Source: Terrihalobacillus insolitus (GTDB taxonomy: Bacteria; Bacillota; Bacilli; Bacillales; Amphibacillaceae). Taken from it: 64,000 bases of DNA. Below are positions 1-8,800 of this stretch, one piece after another (position 1 is the first letter of the stretch; every line of letters begins with the position of its first letter). The notes beneath the pieces were generated by a model. The model saw nothing but the letters and a program-made list of their open reading frames with translations, made no database searches and was not told where the DNA came from. A program made the position numbers and the translations under genes. The DNA lies in assembly GCF_028416575.1 (NCBI RefSeq), contig NZ_JAMQKB010000008.1:1-64000 (forward strand). Reading direction: 5' to 3'.

Positions 1-141
1 TTCGATATTTCACAACTAACACAAGGTGGTAATACATCAAGAATACTGAATGATTATTACTGTCTAATTTCATTGTTATATCAATCCTTATACTTTATAA
101 TACTGATTATACCGCATTGAGAAAAAAGACAAAAGAAAAAG

Positions 142-163
142 CGTTTGGGCTGTCGCCCAAACG
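142..163. repeat. Short perfect inverted repeat
   Basis: CGTTTGGGC and GCCCAAACG form a 9-bp perfect stem with a 4-base loop. There is no T-tract beside it, so it is not a convincing terminator. It lies before a small possible coding frame and may belong to a decayed mobile element. Confidence 0.5.
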
Positions 164-242
164 AAATTTATCTCCCCCTTACCGTTGGGCTAAGCCCTTC
201 ACACGCTTGAAGAGGGAGACTTCTTTCGGAAGTACGTTAAAA

Positions 243-401
243 ATGATTCCAAAATCCGTCACAAACGATTTAAGCGTTAAAGTGGATGAAATGCAGAAAA
301 ATGAAATACCTAGAAATTGGTTTATGGGCATATTGTTCATCATAATATGGGTTTTGATTGTCATATGGTTCGGAGAGTTTGTTTTCACCCTATTCTATTG
401 A
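243..401 (+). CDS. Possible small single-pass membrane protein
   Basis: This is a 52-residue frame from ATG 243. It has a polar N-terminal half and one strong hydrophobic segment near the C-terminus (WFMGILFIIIWVLIVIWFG). The frame is open upstream to a TTG at 117, but that part reads through the inverted repeat and looks non-coding. I see no clear ribosome binding site. I do not recognise the family. It may be a real small membrane protein or a remnant. Confidence 0.25.
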   Translation: MIPKSVTNDLSVKVDEMQKNEIPRNWFMGILFIIIWVLIVIWFGEFVFTLFY

Positions 402-471
402 AATTGAAATGACATGAACAATGATGAAATTCTTAAAGTGGGTGTTCAAAAGTCGGTGGACTCCATTTCCT

Positions 472-942
472 TTAATTATTTTCAACCTCCGTGATAATAC
501 GTTCTATTTTATATTGTAGTCCATACGTAATGGCTGCTAATGAAACAGAAGTGCAAAAAAATTGAAAATACGTCATTCTTTTAAGTTCAAAAAATTGAAC
601 CTTTTTAAAAAATTTCATTACATGAAATACGAAAAAATAATCCGCTACAATATTAAGGAACATGTATTTCAAGAAGTTACCATATGCTAGCCTAAACATC
701 CATAAAGTGGTTACAAAAAATAATCCACAAATAAATGAAAAATCTAAACTAGAGTAAGGAAAAAGAGGATTCTTTACTTTCCAGAGTTTCCTTTTATCTG
801 CAACTACACTAAACAGACTTAGGATTAAGTCCACAAACGTAGTAGCAGGAAGAAATCGGATGAAAGATTTTTTTCCAATTAGAGGCACTGTAATCCAAGG
901 TAAAACAAGTATGCCCCAAGCGAGGATTTTCCTTACTGACAT
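472..942 (-). CDS. Hypothetical polytopic membrane protein
   Basis: This 156-residue protein is rich in aromatic and hydrophobic residues, with about four to five likely membrane spans (near residues 8-24, 33-48, 68-85, 92-108 and 125-142). The start ATG at 942 follows an AAGGT-type ribosome binding site. It resembles the short multi-span hypothetical proteins common in Bacillaceae genomes, but I cannot name its function. It stands alone in the accessory left end. A fragment of the GTTCAAAAAGTC repeat lies just past its stop, near 443. Confidence 0.6.
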   Translation of the reverse strand: MSVRKILAWGILVLPWITVPLIGKKSFIRFLPATTFVDLILSLFSVVADKRKLWKVKNPLFPYSSLDFSFICGLFFVTTLWMFRLAYGNFLKYMFLNIVADYFFVFHVMKFFKKVQFFELKRMTYFQFFCTSVSLAAITYGLQYKIERIITEVENN

Positions 943-1204
943 AATATGACCTTCTTTCTTATAGATAATATTAGGATTCCTATAAAGGATACAAATATAC
1001 GAATGAAGTACCTAAAGGATCCAATTCACAGGTGCTGCAAAAATATGAGTTCTACTTGCTTTAATCAATGTTGGCTTAATTGTAGCGGGCTATTTAGAAG
1101 ACATTTTTGATACATGATAGTGTACAAAGTCTTACAATAATTGCGTCTGATACCAAAAAAGTGATGTTGAGGGGACGGAACACAGAAATAGACATAAATA
1201 AAAT
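943..1204. other. Intergenic, no supported gene
   Basis: An AT-rich stretch between the membrane protein and the toxin-antitoxin locus. A 68-residue open frame on the minus strand overlaps its end, but it has no ribosome binding site or recognisable family and runs through the antitoxin RNA. Nothing else is supported. Confidence 0.5.
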
Positions 1205-1205
1205 G

Positions 1206-1233
1206 TGTACAAACATTGATTTCGTGGTATAAT
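1206..1233 (+). promoter_or_regulatory. Probable promoter of the antitoxin RNA
   Basis: TATAAT at 1228-1233 is preceded by TGTACA at 1206-1211, a 16-base spacer. It points at the conserved-looking RNA segment that ends at the terminator at 1341-1388. Confidence 0.5.
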
Positions 1234-1239
1234 TAACAT

Positions 1240-1390
1240 AGAAAAATTTTAAGTGCATACAATAATAAAGACCGCCCATGCTAGAACATGGAACGGTCAC
1301 AATAGGCCGAACCCCGTCAAGAGGGGAAAGGTAGCGTGCGAAAATAATCCCTCACGAACCTGCTAAAGTGCATGAGGGATTATTTTTTAT
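1240..1390 (+). ncRNA. Probable antitoxin RNA of a type I toxin-antitoxin locus
   Basis: A plus-strand transcript of about 150 nt is inferred from a promoter at 1206-1233 and an intrinsic terminator ending near 1388. It contains a hairpin (GACCG...CGGTC near 1271-1299) and a GC-rich AGGCCGAACCCCGTCAAGAG segment. It converges on the toxin mRNA, and the two RNAs share the complementary terminator stem. This is the layout of convergent toxin/antisense-RNA pairs such as txpA/ratA and bsrG/SR4. The RNA ends are inferred, not measured. Confidence 0.5.
1341..1388. terminator. Bidirectional terminator shared by toxin mRNA and antitoxin RNA
   Basis: AATAATCCCTCA (1343-1354) pairs with TGAGGGATTATT (1373-1384), a perfect 12-bp stem flanked by T-rich tracts in both directions. 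It overlaps the stop codon of the toxin frame. Confidence 0.75.
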
Positions 1391-1466
1391 GGTTATTATC
1401 AGAAACGATAAACGCAACTAACATCCCGAAGGATATCATGAGCGTTAGCGCACTAACAATGTCCAT
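1380..1466 (-). CDS. Holin-like type I toxin peptide
   Basis: This 28-residue frame reads MDIVSALTLMISFGMLVAFI then VSDNNHKK. It has one hydrophobic span with the ALTLMISFGML signature of the putative holin-like toxin family (TxpA/BsrG/YonT-type) and a short charged tail. GGAGGTG lies 7 bases before the ATG, and an extended -10 (TGTTATAAT, 1566-1574) lies about 100 bases upstream, giving the long structured 5' leader usual for these toxins. Such peptides act at the membrane and are silenced by an antisense RNA. Being so short, the gene is easily missed. The identification rests on the motif and the layout. Confidence 0.75.
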   Translation of the reverse strand: MDIVSALTLMISFGMLVAFIVSDNNHKK

Positions 1467-1565
1467 TGGCAAGCACCTCCCTCCCTGGGAAGTCTCCCAA
1501 CGAAGACTAACGGTAGATCGACAGTGCCACCAAACCCCGCATGCGAAGCCAGTCTATTGTGTTTT

Positions 1566-1574
1566 ATTATAACA
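1566..1574 (-). promoter_or_regulatory. Extended -10 promoter of the toxin gene
   Basis: On the minus strand the sequence reads TGTTATAAT, that is TG-N-TATAAT. The -35 region is weak. Transcription would start near 1560 and give a leader of roughly 95 nt before the toxin ATG. Confidence 0.5.
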
Positions 1575-1636
1575 TATTGCTTTCATTTATACTGTAATTA
1601 CTAAGGTTATTTTTATTCAAACTGATCAGCCCAAAA

Positions 1637-1690
1637 TCAGGCGTGTTTCTGTCTAATAGCCTTGAAGCGAAACAGTTTTGTTCCCGTCAT
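1637..1690 (-). CDS. Possible 17-residue peptide with a strong ribosome binding site
   Basis: AAGGAGG lies 8 bases upstream of an ATG that opens MTGTKLFRFKAIRQKHA and then stops. The peptide is strongly basic. I know no family for it. It could be a leader peptide, the start of a deleted gene, or chance. Confidence 0.25.
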   Translation of the reverse strand: MTGTKLFRFKAIRQKHA

Positions 1691-1788
1691 GATGTCAACC
1701 TCCTTGGTACATTAAGCAGTGTATTGTACTCTTACTGTCTAAGTTCATTTTGGGGCTTAACAGCCTACACAATGAAGGATCACTTTAA

Positions 1789-2184
1789 TTAATCCGTGGA
1801 ATAATTTTTAATAATACTATATGTTCTTCTCATTTCAGGAATGTATAGTTTAATTCGTTGATAGATTTCATTAGCCACGTTTTCGTCATAGGTGTTGGAC
1901 GTTAAATTTCGATCCTTAAGCATACTTAACCACATCTTCTCGTCATTAATCCAGCCTACTTTATATGCTTGTTGTAATGACTCTTTGGGTGTGGATGTTT
2001 GTATTCCTTCTGATTTCAGTATACGCTTAAGTGTCTTCCAAAACTGCTCAATCGTAAACTCAAATCTTTGAATTACACCATCAATCATGAGTTGGTTTTC
2101 CACTGGACCCTCAACCGCTTCCTCTAGTCTATTTAACGCCTTTCCTAAATTAACCAAGCTTTGATTTATCATTTCTTGACTCAT
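1789..2184 (-). CDS. HI0074-like nucleotidyltransferase partner (HEPN-like four-helix protein)
   Basis: This 131-residue, largely helical protein has the layout of the nucleotidyltransferase substrate-binding family (HI0074 type), which is related to HEPN toxins. It is encoded just after the MNT-type nucleotidyltransferase and overlaps it by 35 bases. It starts at ATG 2184 behind AAGGGGTG. In relatives the late motif is R-x4-H within RNLTSHTY. Here residues read RNLTSNTY, so the catalytic-type histidine appears to be asparagine. The pair may be a toxin-antitoxin module, perhaps with an inactivated toxin. The family assignment is good; the role is inferred. Confidence 0.75.
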   Translation of the reverse strand: MSQEMINQSLVNLGKALNRLEEAVEGPVENQLMIDGVIQRFEFTIEQFWKTLKRILKSEGIQTSTPKESLQQAYKVGWINDEKMWLSMLKDRNLTSNTYDENVANEIYQRIKLYIPEMRRTYSIIKNYSTD

Positions 2185-2479
2185 ATATGATCACCCCTTC
2201 TTTTCTAATTTTAGCTCTTAGCTCCTCTGATGCCTGTTCTAACCAAACGACATCAAAAAGCAATAAGGTGTTCATTTCTTCACGGATGACTAGGCTAAAA
2301 TTCAACCAGTCATATTGCGAAAGATTAGGGGCTTGGACAGCAATATCGATATCTGACCGTTCATCGTGATCCCCTCTTGAACGGGAACCAAACAAAATGA
2401 TTTTTTCGATGTCAATAAATTTGGAAGAATTTTCCTTTATTTCGTTTAAAATGGGTGGTTGAATATGTGGAACCATCAT
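2150..2479 (-). CDS. MNT-type nucleotidyltransferase (antitoxin-like)
   Basis: This 109-residue minimal nucleotidyltransferase has the motif GSRSRGDHDERSDIDIAV (about residues 31-48), the GSxxxG...DxD metal and nucleotide site of the polymerase-beta-like fold. It pairs with the HI0074-like protein encoded immediately downstream. In MntA/HepT-like systems such enzymes modify and neutralise the HEPN partner. It starts at ATG 2479 behind GAAGGTGAT. It sits in an accessory region beside a type I toxin-antitoxin locus. Confidence 0.8.
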   Translation of the reverse strand: MMVPHIQPPILNEIKENSSKFIDIEKIILFGSRSRGDHDERSDIDIAVQAPNLSQYDWLNFSLVIREEMNTLLLFDVVWLEQASEELRAKIRKEGVIIYESRNDKSKLG

Positions 2480-2722
2480 ATCACCTTCGTCTTTTTTATA
2501 TTATTATGCCACACTTCACCAAGTTTTTCTAAATCCTTAAAAAAGGATGGTTGCTCTTAATCTTTTGCTATTGCTGTAGAGTTAATTTCAATTCTAATGA
2601 CAGTATTCCATCGGTGGACTCAATCTGTAAAGGGTGGCGTAGAAATCTAGTTGTCCAACTACTACTAAAATGGCATAATTATTTTACAGAATAGTATAAT
2701 TTCTCGAGAGGCTGGTCATCGG

Positions 2723-2814
2723 ATGAACTATCGTCAATTAGGAAAAACGGAAAGGTAAGCGAGTTGATGTTTGCGGCCAGCACTATTGTCTCATTTGGAG
2801 CTTATTTCGCCTAG
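2723..2814 (+). pseudogene. Aldo/keto reductase N-terminal remnant
   Basis: ATG 2723 opens MNYRQLGKTE. After a one-base shift the next frame gives VSELMFAASTIVSFGAYF and a stop. Together these match the usual start of aldo/keto reductases (MNYRQLGKTGLKVSELGFG). The remaining 250 or so codons are missing. It is a decayed fragment. Confidence 0.6.
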
Positions 2815-2976
2815 GTTATTGTCATATCGATTCAATAAAAATAACCGACAGTTCACGCCATATAATTAAATCTGTTCATAAATAATACACTACATCAAAA
2901 GTTGTAGAAAAGTTCGATCTAATTTCCGTGCTATTTGATTAGTACAGTGTGTATCCTATCCTAGGAGGTGTTTGAA

Positions 2977-3525
2977 TTGAATCCAAAGCATGCTTTAGTA
3001 ATCGGTGGAACAGGAATGTTGAAGGATGTTTCGCTTTGGCTTACAAATGAAGGATTTATAGTATCAATAATAGGAAGAAGCAAAAGTAAACACCTGGATT
3101 TGGTAAATAAGGCATCCCACCCTGAGTTAATCAATAGCTTGATGGTAGATTATAACAACCATTCATTACTTGAAGAGGGGATTAGAGATGCAATTGGGAA
3201 ACATGGTCCAATTGCATTAGTAGTAAGTTGGACACCTTCTCTTCCTTCATTAGAGATAGCCAACAATATAATTTCCGAACAAAGCCGTAAATGGAAGTTT
3301 TTTCAAATAAAAGGAAGTAGGAGGTATTTTAACGATGATTCTCTAAATGTCTCTTCCAGTTGTGAACATAGAAGCATTTATTTGGGTTTTGTAATTGAGA
3401 ATAATCACTCCAGATGGTTAACGAATCGAGAAATAGCTCAAGGTGTTATTAAAAGTGTTATAGATGATTCCAAGCAGTCAATCATAGGAAGACTTCACCC
3501 GTACGAAAAACGTCCAAAATATTAA
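2977..3525 (+). CDS. Short-chain dehydrogenase-like protein
   Basis: This 182-residue Rossmann-fold protein opens MNPKHALVIGGTGMLKDVSL, with the GGTGML nucleotide-binding turn near residues 10-15. It lacks the YxxxK region of classical full-length SDRs and fits the short (about 180 aa) Bacillus SDR-like group of unknown substrate. I place the start at TTG 2977, since AGGAGG at 2963-2968 lies 8 bases before it; the upstream GTG at 2968 overlaps that ribosome binding site. It stands alone. Confidence 0.65.
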   Translation: MNPKHALVIGGTGMLKDVSLWLTNEGFIVSIIGRSKSKHLDLVNKASHPELINSLMVDYNNHSLLEEGIRDAIGKHGPIALVVSWTPSLPSLEIANNIISEQSRKWKFFQIKGSRRYFNDDSLNVSSSCEHRSIYLGFVIENNHSRWLTNREIAQGVIKSVIDDSKQSIIGRLHPYEKRPKY

Positions 3526-3541
3526 GTGCAAGGATAAAGAA

Positions 3542-3634
3542 ATGCAATTATTTCAATATCATCACTGGACAAATTTTGTTGAAGAAACGGAAAATTTTTA
3601 TGTGCAAAATGGTTTCCATGTTCCTAGGCGATAA
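3542..3634 (+). pseudogene. Truncated VOC/glyoxalase-like N-terminus
   Basis: A 30-residue frame reads MQLFQYHHWTNFVEETENFY then VQNGFHVPRR and stops. It has the look of the first strand and helix of a vicinal-oxygen-chelate (glyoxalase-like) protein (paired evaluation of a substrate face, EETExFY). Nothing after it continues the domain. I treat it as a remnant, with modest confidence. Confidence 0.35.
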
Positions 3635-3720
3635 GAAATTATGTGAAGTGTTTTATTTAAACAATCGTCGAAGTTTAGAAGAAGAACGAAAAATCTTAAT
3701 TTATGGTGAGGAGTGACTGT

Positions 3721-4185
3721 TTGTTTATACGAAAGGCTGCAAATGGCGATAGTGAAGCCATCTACAACGTTCATTTTGATACGATAAAAAATGTATGTAG
3801 TTCCCATTATACGCAAAGCCAAGTAAAAGTTTGGGCAGGGAAGATAAAGCCAAATGCATACTTAGAAAATATTGAAAGCAAAGAAATGCTTGTTGCAGAA
3901 ATAAATGATAAAATTGTAGGGTTTGGTCAACTGAATCTTGATAATAGTGAAATTGAAGCGGTCTATGTTCGTTCGAGTAATCTTAGGATGGGCGTAGGTC
4001 AACGGTTGTTCCAAAAACTTGAGATGATTGCAAAAGATAATGGGCTTCAAAAGTTAAGTCTAATTTCTTCACTAAATGCTATTGAATTCTATAAACGGTT
4101 GGGGTTTATTCCCAAAGAGGAAACGGTTCATAAAATTGCAGAAGATACTGTCTTGCAATGTGTGGAGATGGAAAAAGTTTTATAA
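3721..4185 (+). CDS. GNAT-family N-acetyltransferase
   Basis: This protein of about 154 residues has the GNAT acetyl-CoA site around RMGVGQRLFQKLEMIA (RxGxGxxL, motif A) preceded by the strand EIEAVYV, and a C-terminal YKRLGF motif. The reaction would be acetyl transfer to an amine; the substrate is unknown. GAGGAG at 3707-3712 favours the TTG at 3721, giving MFIRKAANGDSEAI, over the ATG at 3703, which lies upstream of that site. No operon partner is visible. Confidence 0.75.
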   Translation: MFIRKAANGDSEAIYNVHFDTIKNVCSSHYTQSQVKVWAGKIKPNAYLENIESKEMLVAEINDKIVGFGQLNLDNSEIEAVYVRSSNLRMGVGQRLFQKLEMIAKDNGLQKLSLISSLNAIEFYKRLGFIPKEETVHKIAEDTVLQCVEMEKVL

Positions 4186-4386
4186 GAAATATACCTGAAT
4201 TATTCATACCTCTTAGCTAAGTTATGAATGAAATCAAAATTAAATTTTTTTATTCATATGAAAAAGTTCAGAGGGTTTGGCTACCATAAATGATGTTTTA
4301 TAATGAATGCTTGAAAATAGTCGGTTTTTGGGCAGACTACTCCCTTGATCAGATATTGAATTTTTTTTTAAAAAAATGTAGTAGGT

Positions 4387-5573
4387 TTACTCTAGTTTTA
4401 GGTTCTGAATCCGCCGAAGCACTTTCCAAAAGAATTCTTGGTATACGAAACTTGACGATAACTTATAGTAAAGGATCGTCCTGATATTACTAATTTGCTA
4501 GCCACTTTAATAATCCGTGTGCGAATCGTCTCTATTTGCATGTTCTTTTGTTTCTCTGGGAAACAAAGTGTGCGCAGCCAATTCGTTAGGTTATAAGCTA
4601 ACATACTCAACATCATCTTCACTTCGTTTACTTGGAAAGAATGACTATTCATTTTATCTAAATAGAAACCATTCTTGGCTTCCTTGATGTAATTCTCCAT
4701 CGTCCCTCTTTTTTGGTAAGTAAGGACGATATCCTTGGGAGAAAAGGCATCTACCAAATTAGTCACAAAGAAAGAATGGACAAAGAATAATTCGCCTGCA
4801 GGACGAACAGATTTTATAATCACTTTTCCTGCCTTAGACCATGATTTTGATAAATGGTTTCCTCATAATAGCATTCCGTCTTAGAAATATCGGATGGAAT
4901 AGATGAAGGATGGAGTTCATCCGCAATTCGTTGTAGATTTGCATTTGATTTGAGTCGAATAACACCGTTAGAAGTATAGACACTTCCAGGGCATAGCTTC
5001 GCTTTGATAAAGTCACCTGTTACCCCATCGAAAGCAACTAATGGGTTGAAACCAATTGTTCCATAATGGGCATTGTAAGCCGCTGATTATTGTTCCCCGT
5101 AGGTATCTAAATGCGTAGAATCCAAATCAAAGATGAGTGCCTTTGACTCTCTGAATTGATGAACCTTGTCAATAAGCGCTTGATTCGCTTGATTCGCTTG
5201 ATTCAATTGTTCCATATATTGGTTATCAAACCGTCTGAAAAAACGAGATAAGCTGGGTTGAGAGGCTAACGCATCTGTTCGAATGATGTGAGTAAACACA
5301 GGATCTTTCGTTAATTGGTCAGCCGCTTCGTCCTCGGAGTATCCATCAATAATTTGATAGAGTTTTTGACGAAGCGTAAATTTTCATTTGAATGGACATA
5401 GTAAAGTCTGTTGTCTTTTAGATGCAGATGCTGAGCCAATGTTTTGAAAAACCTATTTTTTTATCGAGTTCTCTAATGACGAATTCATCCGTATCAGAGG
5501 GAAGAGAACCTCCGTTATTTGACATAGTGCAAATATTCTTGACAATCTTATTAATCAACGTTATAATTAAATT
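4387..5573 (-). pseudogene. IS1380-family transposase relic
   Basis: Fragments in several minus-strand frames match one DDE transposase in order. These are NNGGSLPSDTDEFVIRELDK (ending near 5440), RTDALASQPSLSRFFRRFDN (about 5270-5200), IFDLDSTHLDTYGEQ, a stop, GTIGFNPLVAFDGVTGDFIKA, IRLKSNANLQRIADELHP, VRPAGELFF, QKRGTMENYIKEAKNGFYLD and KVLRRIQNLKLE with its stop at 4387. There are several frameshifts and a nonsense codon. About 50 residues, including the RGDSGFA catalytic-aspartate segment, are missing between VYTSNGV and IRLKSN. Its 5' side abuts the tracrRNA promoter. It cannot make active transposase. Confidence 0.8.
5539..5567 (+). promoter_or_regulatory. Consensus sigma-A promoter of the tracrRNA
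   Basis: TTGACA (5539-5544), a 17-base spacer and TATAAT (5562-5567) form a perfect consensus. The predicted start near 5574 coincides with the first base of the anti-repeat. The promoter lies at or inside the 5' edge of the transposase relic on the opposite strand. Confidence 0.85.
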
Positions 5574-5731
5574 ATCATGGTACAGCAATGGCTTGGATGT
5601 TTCTATGATAAGGTTACAGTAAATGTAGCGCGTGGCGTTGGGGATCGCCTGCCCATCTATGATGGGTGTCTCCCCGTACATATATCAACTACTAAGACCT
5701 TAGCTATATGAATGTAGCTGGGGTCTTTTTT
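5574..5731 (+). ncRNA. tracrRNA of the type II-C CRISPR system
   Basis: The 5' part (5574-5613) is an imperfect copy of the CRISPR repeat as written on the plus strand: ATCATGGTACAGCAATGGCT, then a diverged middle, then TCTATGATAAGG. It can therefore pair with the crRNA repeat. Further on comes GTGGCGTTGGGGATCGCC followed by a CCCATC...GATGGG hairpin and TCTCCCC. This is the nexus and 3' hairpin arrangement of the GeoCas9 tracrRNA. A terminator closes it near 5731. It guides Cas9 and crRNA maturation together with RNase III. The length, about 158 nt, is inferred from promoter and terminator. Confidence 0.9.
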
Positions 5732-5732
5732 T
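5695..5732 (+). terminator. tracrRNA terminator
   Basis: AGACCTTAGCTA pairs with TAGCTGGGGTCT (two wobble pairs) and is followed by a run of seven T. It separates the tracrRNA from cas9. Confidence 0.85.
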
Positions 5733-5824
5733 ACATTAAATTGTAAATGCATAAGTAATGTCAAAGTCTGAAATTCGATATTTTGGGAAAACTAGTAAAA
5801 AACTATGGTAAGGGATGGTTTGAA

Positions 5825-8800
5825 ATGAAAGATTTAGATTATCGCATTGGTCTTGATATTGGAACAAATTCTGTTGGATGGGGAATAATAGAACTTGAAC
5901 GTAACGGAAATAATAATTATAAGACTGTTGGTATTATAGATTCTAATGTTCGAATGTTTGATAAAGCAGAAATCCCCAAAACAGGGGCTTCCTTAGCTGA
6001 ACCACGCCGTTTGGCAAGGTCATCACGAAGGAGGTTGCACAGACACAGTGACCGCAAACGAGAAATCCGAAAGCTCCTGGTACAATTTGATGTACTAAAT
6101 GAAATGGAATTAGAGCAGCTCTATCCATTAAAGCGTCGTTCAATAGATATTTGGGATATTCGTTTGGAAGGATTAGATCGATTGTTGAGCAGGCACGAAT
6201 GGGCTAGGTTACTAATCCATCTTGCTCAAAAGCGTGGTTTTAAATCAAACCGAAAATCGGAAGAAAAGGAAGCGGAAACTGGTCAGGTTATATCTAGTGT
6301 CAGACAAAATAAGGACCGGTTAGCCAATTATCGCACAGTGGGTGAGATGTGGATGTCTGACCCTGAGTTTACAAAGTATGGTAGGCGACGCAATACGAGG
6401 AATGAATATGCTTTTAATGTAAGTCGTAGCGATTTAGAGCAGGAAATTGTAACATTATTTGAAATGCAGCGTGGATTTCAATCTCCCCATGCTATGGAAG
6501 ACTTACAGAGTGCATATTTAAAAATCTGGAATCACCAATTGCCCTTTGCTTCAGGTAATTCGATTTTAAAAAAGGTTGGCAATTGCTCGCTTGAGGAAAA
6601 TGAGCAACGAATACCAAAAGCATCTTACACATTCCAGTATTATATGGCATTGGATAAAATTAATCGAGTTCGAATTGGTCCAGATATTCAGCCATTGTCA
6701 GGAGAACAGCGTGCAATTTTATTAAAAAAATTATTTGACCGAAATGATTTGACCAAGCGGAAAACAGCACCTGAAGTAAAATACTCCGATATTCGGAAAT
6801 GGCTGGACCTTGATGAAAACCTAAAATTCAACGACCTGACCTATGATCCTAAAGAAAAGCTTAGTAAGAATGAGAAACTTACATTTGTTAATATGAATTT
6901 TTATTATGAAATTAAGCGAATAATCGATATTTATACGAAAGAAACAGGTGAATTATACAGTGTGATAGATTTTGATGTAATCGGTTTTGCGTTGACAGTC
7001 TATAAAACGGATAAGGATATCTATCAATATTTGAAGAATTCCAAAAACCTAGCAAAGAAAGTTTTTGATGATGCTTTAATTGAAATGCTGCTTCCATTAT
7101 CTTATTCTAAGTTTGGTCATCTATCGTTCAAAGCAATCAACAATCTGTTGCCTTATATGGAAAATGGATTATCTTTTAAAAAAGCAGCAGATGAATATGG
7201 CTACGACACAACAGGCTTAAAAAAAGCAAAACGTGAGGCGTTATTACCTCCAATTCCTGATGATATAGCGAATCCAGTAGTCAAACGAGCCCTTACCCAA
7301 TCCAGAAAGATTGTTAATTCTATCATAAAAAAATACGGACCACCTGTCTCTATTCATATTGAGCTTGCCCGAGAACTCTCAAAAACTCACGAGGAAAGAA
7401 ACAAAATAATAAAAAAGCAAAAAGTTAACTACGAAAGAAATACAGGAGCAATAAAAGTCTTAAAAGATGGTGGAATCTTACAACCAACGGGTTATGATAT
7501 TGTCCGGTATAAATTATGGACGGAGCAAGAGCAAAAGTGTGCTTATTCACTAAAGCCAATCCCTGCGGAAGAATTTTTCAACGAATTAAAAAAGGAAAGA
7601 AATAATGCCCCAAACCTAGATGTGGACCATATTCTGCCTTACAGTCAGAGTTTTATGGATAGCTATCAAAATAAGGTTCTTGTTTATAGTGATGAAAATC
7701 GTAAAAAAGGTAACAAAATTCCATATGAGTATTTTGGACATGATTTAAACAAATGGGAAGCGTTTCAAGATTACGTTAACAACACTAATTTTTCTAAAGT
7801 TAAGAAACAATATTTATTAAAAAAAGAATTCTCAACGCATGAAGAAGAGTTGGTGAAAGAAAGACATTTGAATGATACCCGGTATATCAGCCGTTTTTTC
7901 AAAAACTTTGTTGAAAAGAAATTGGTGACAAAAGATCCAAACTTTAAAAAGAGAGTTGTTACGGTTAGTGGTCGAGTGACTTCACATTTACGGAGTCGAT
8001 GGGGGCTTGAAAAACATAGAGATAAAACCCATCTTCATCATGCACTAGACGCGATTGTTGTTGCATGCACAGATGACAGTACAATTCAGCAGGTAACGAA
8101 TTATCATAAAATGAAAGAGAATAATGCTAAAGTAAAAAAATATCCATTTCCGCAGCCTTGGAAGAATTTTCGTGATGAACTTATTGCTCATCTAGCTGAA
8201 GTACCAAAGCCAAAAGAAATTCATAAGGCGCTGGAAAACAATCTTCCGCTTCCTAGGTACATGCTGGTATCTCGTGTGGCCAGTCGATCAGTTACTGGAG
8301 CAGCACATAAAGATACGATTTTGATGGATGGAGGAATCGACAAGAAAAGTGGCAAAGCCATCATCGTAAAACGAGTACCATTAAAAGATATCAAATTTGA
8401 TAAGGATGGCGATTTTGCGATGGTGAATAAGGAGACGGATCCTGCCACCTACCATGTGATTAAGGAACGTTACCTCTCCCACGGAGGCAATAAAAATGAG
8501 GCATTTGAAGAACCCCTTTATAAACCAAGTAATAAGGGGAAAGGCAATCCCATCCGCCGTGTGAAAGTCGAAGTGGAAAAACGTTCTCATGTCCGGAAAG
8601 TAAATGGCGGAGTTGCCCAAAACGGTGACCTTGTTAGAATTGATTTATTTGTGAAGGACGGTAACTATTATATGGTTCCTGTATATGTAATGGATACCAG
8701 TTTGCCTGAATTACCAAATAAAGTGGTAACTGTAGGGAAAGGTTATGAACTATGGAAAGAATTAGATGATACGTATGTATTCCAGTTTAGTTTGCATCCC

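Noticed and set aside
1094..1300. A 68-residue minus-strand frame
   Set aside because: No ribosome binding site or family; it runs across the antitoxin RNA.
5774..5783. TTCGATATTT occurs both at the window start and before cas9, as if flanking an insertion
   Set aside because: A ten-base AT-rich match is expected by chance over this distance.
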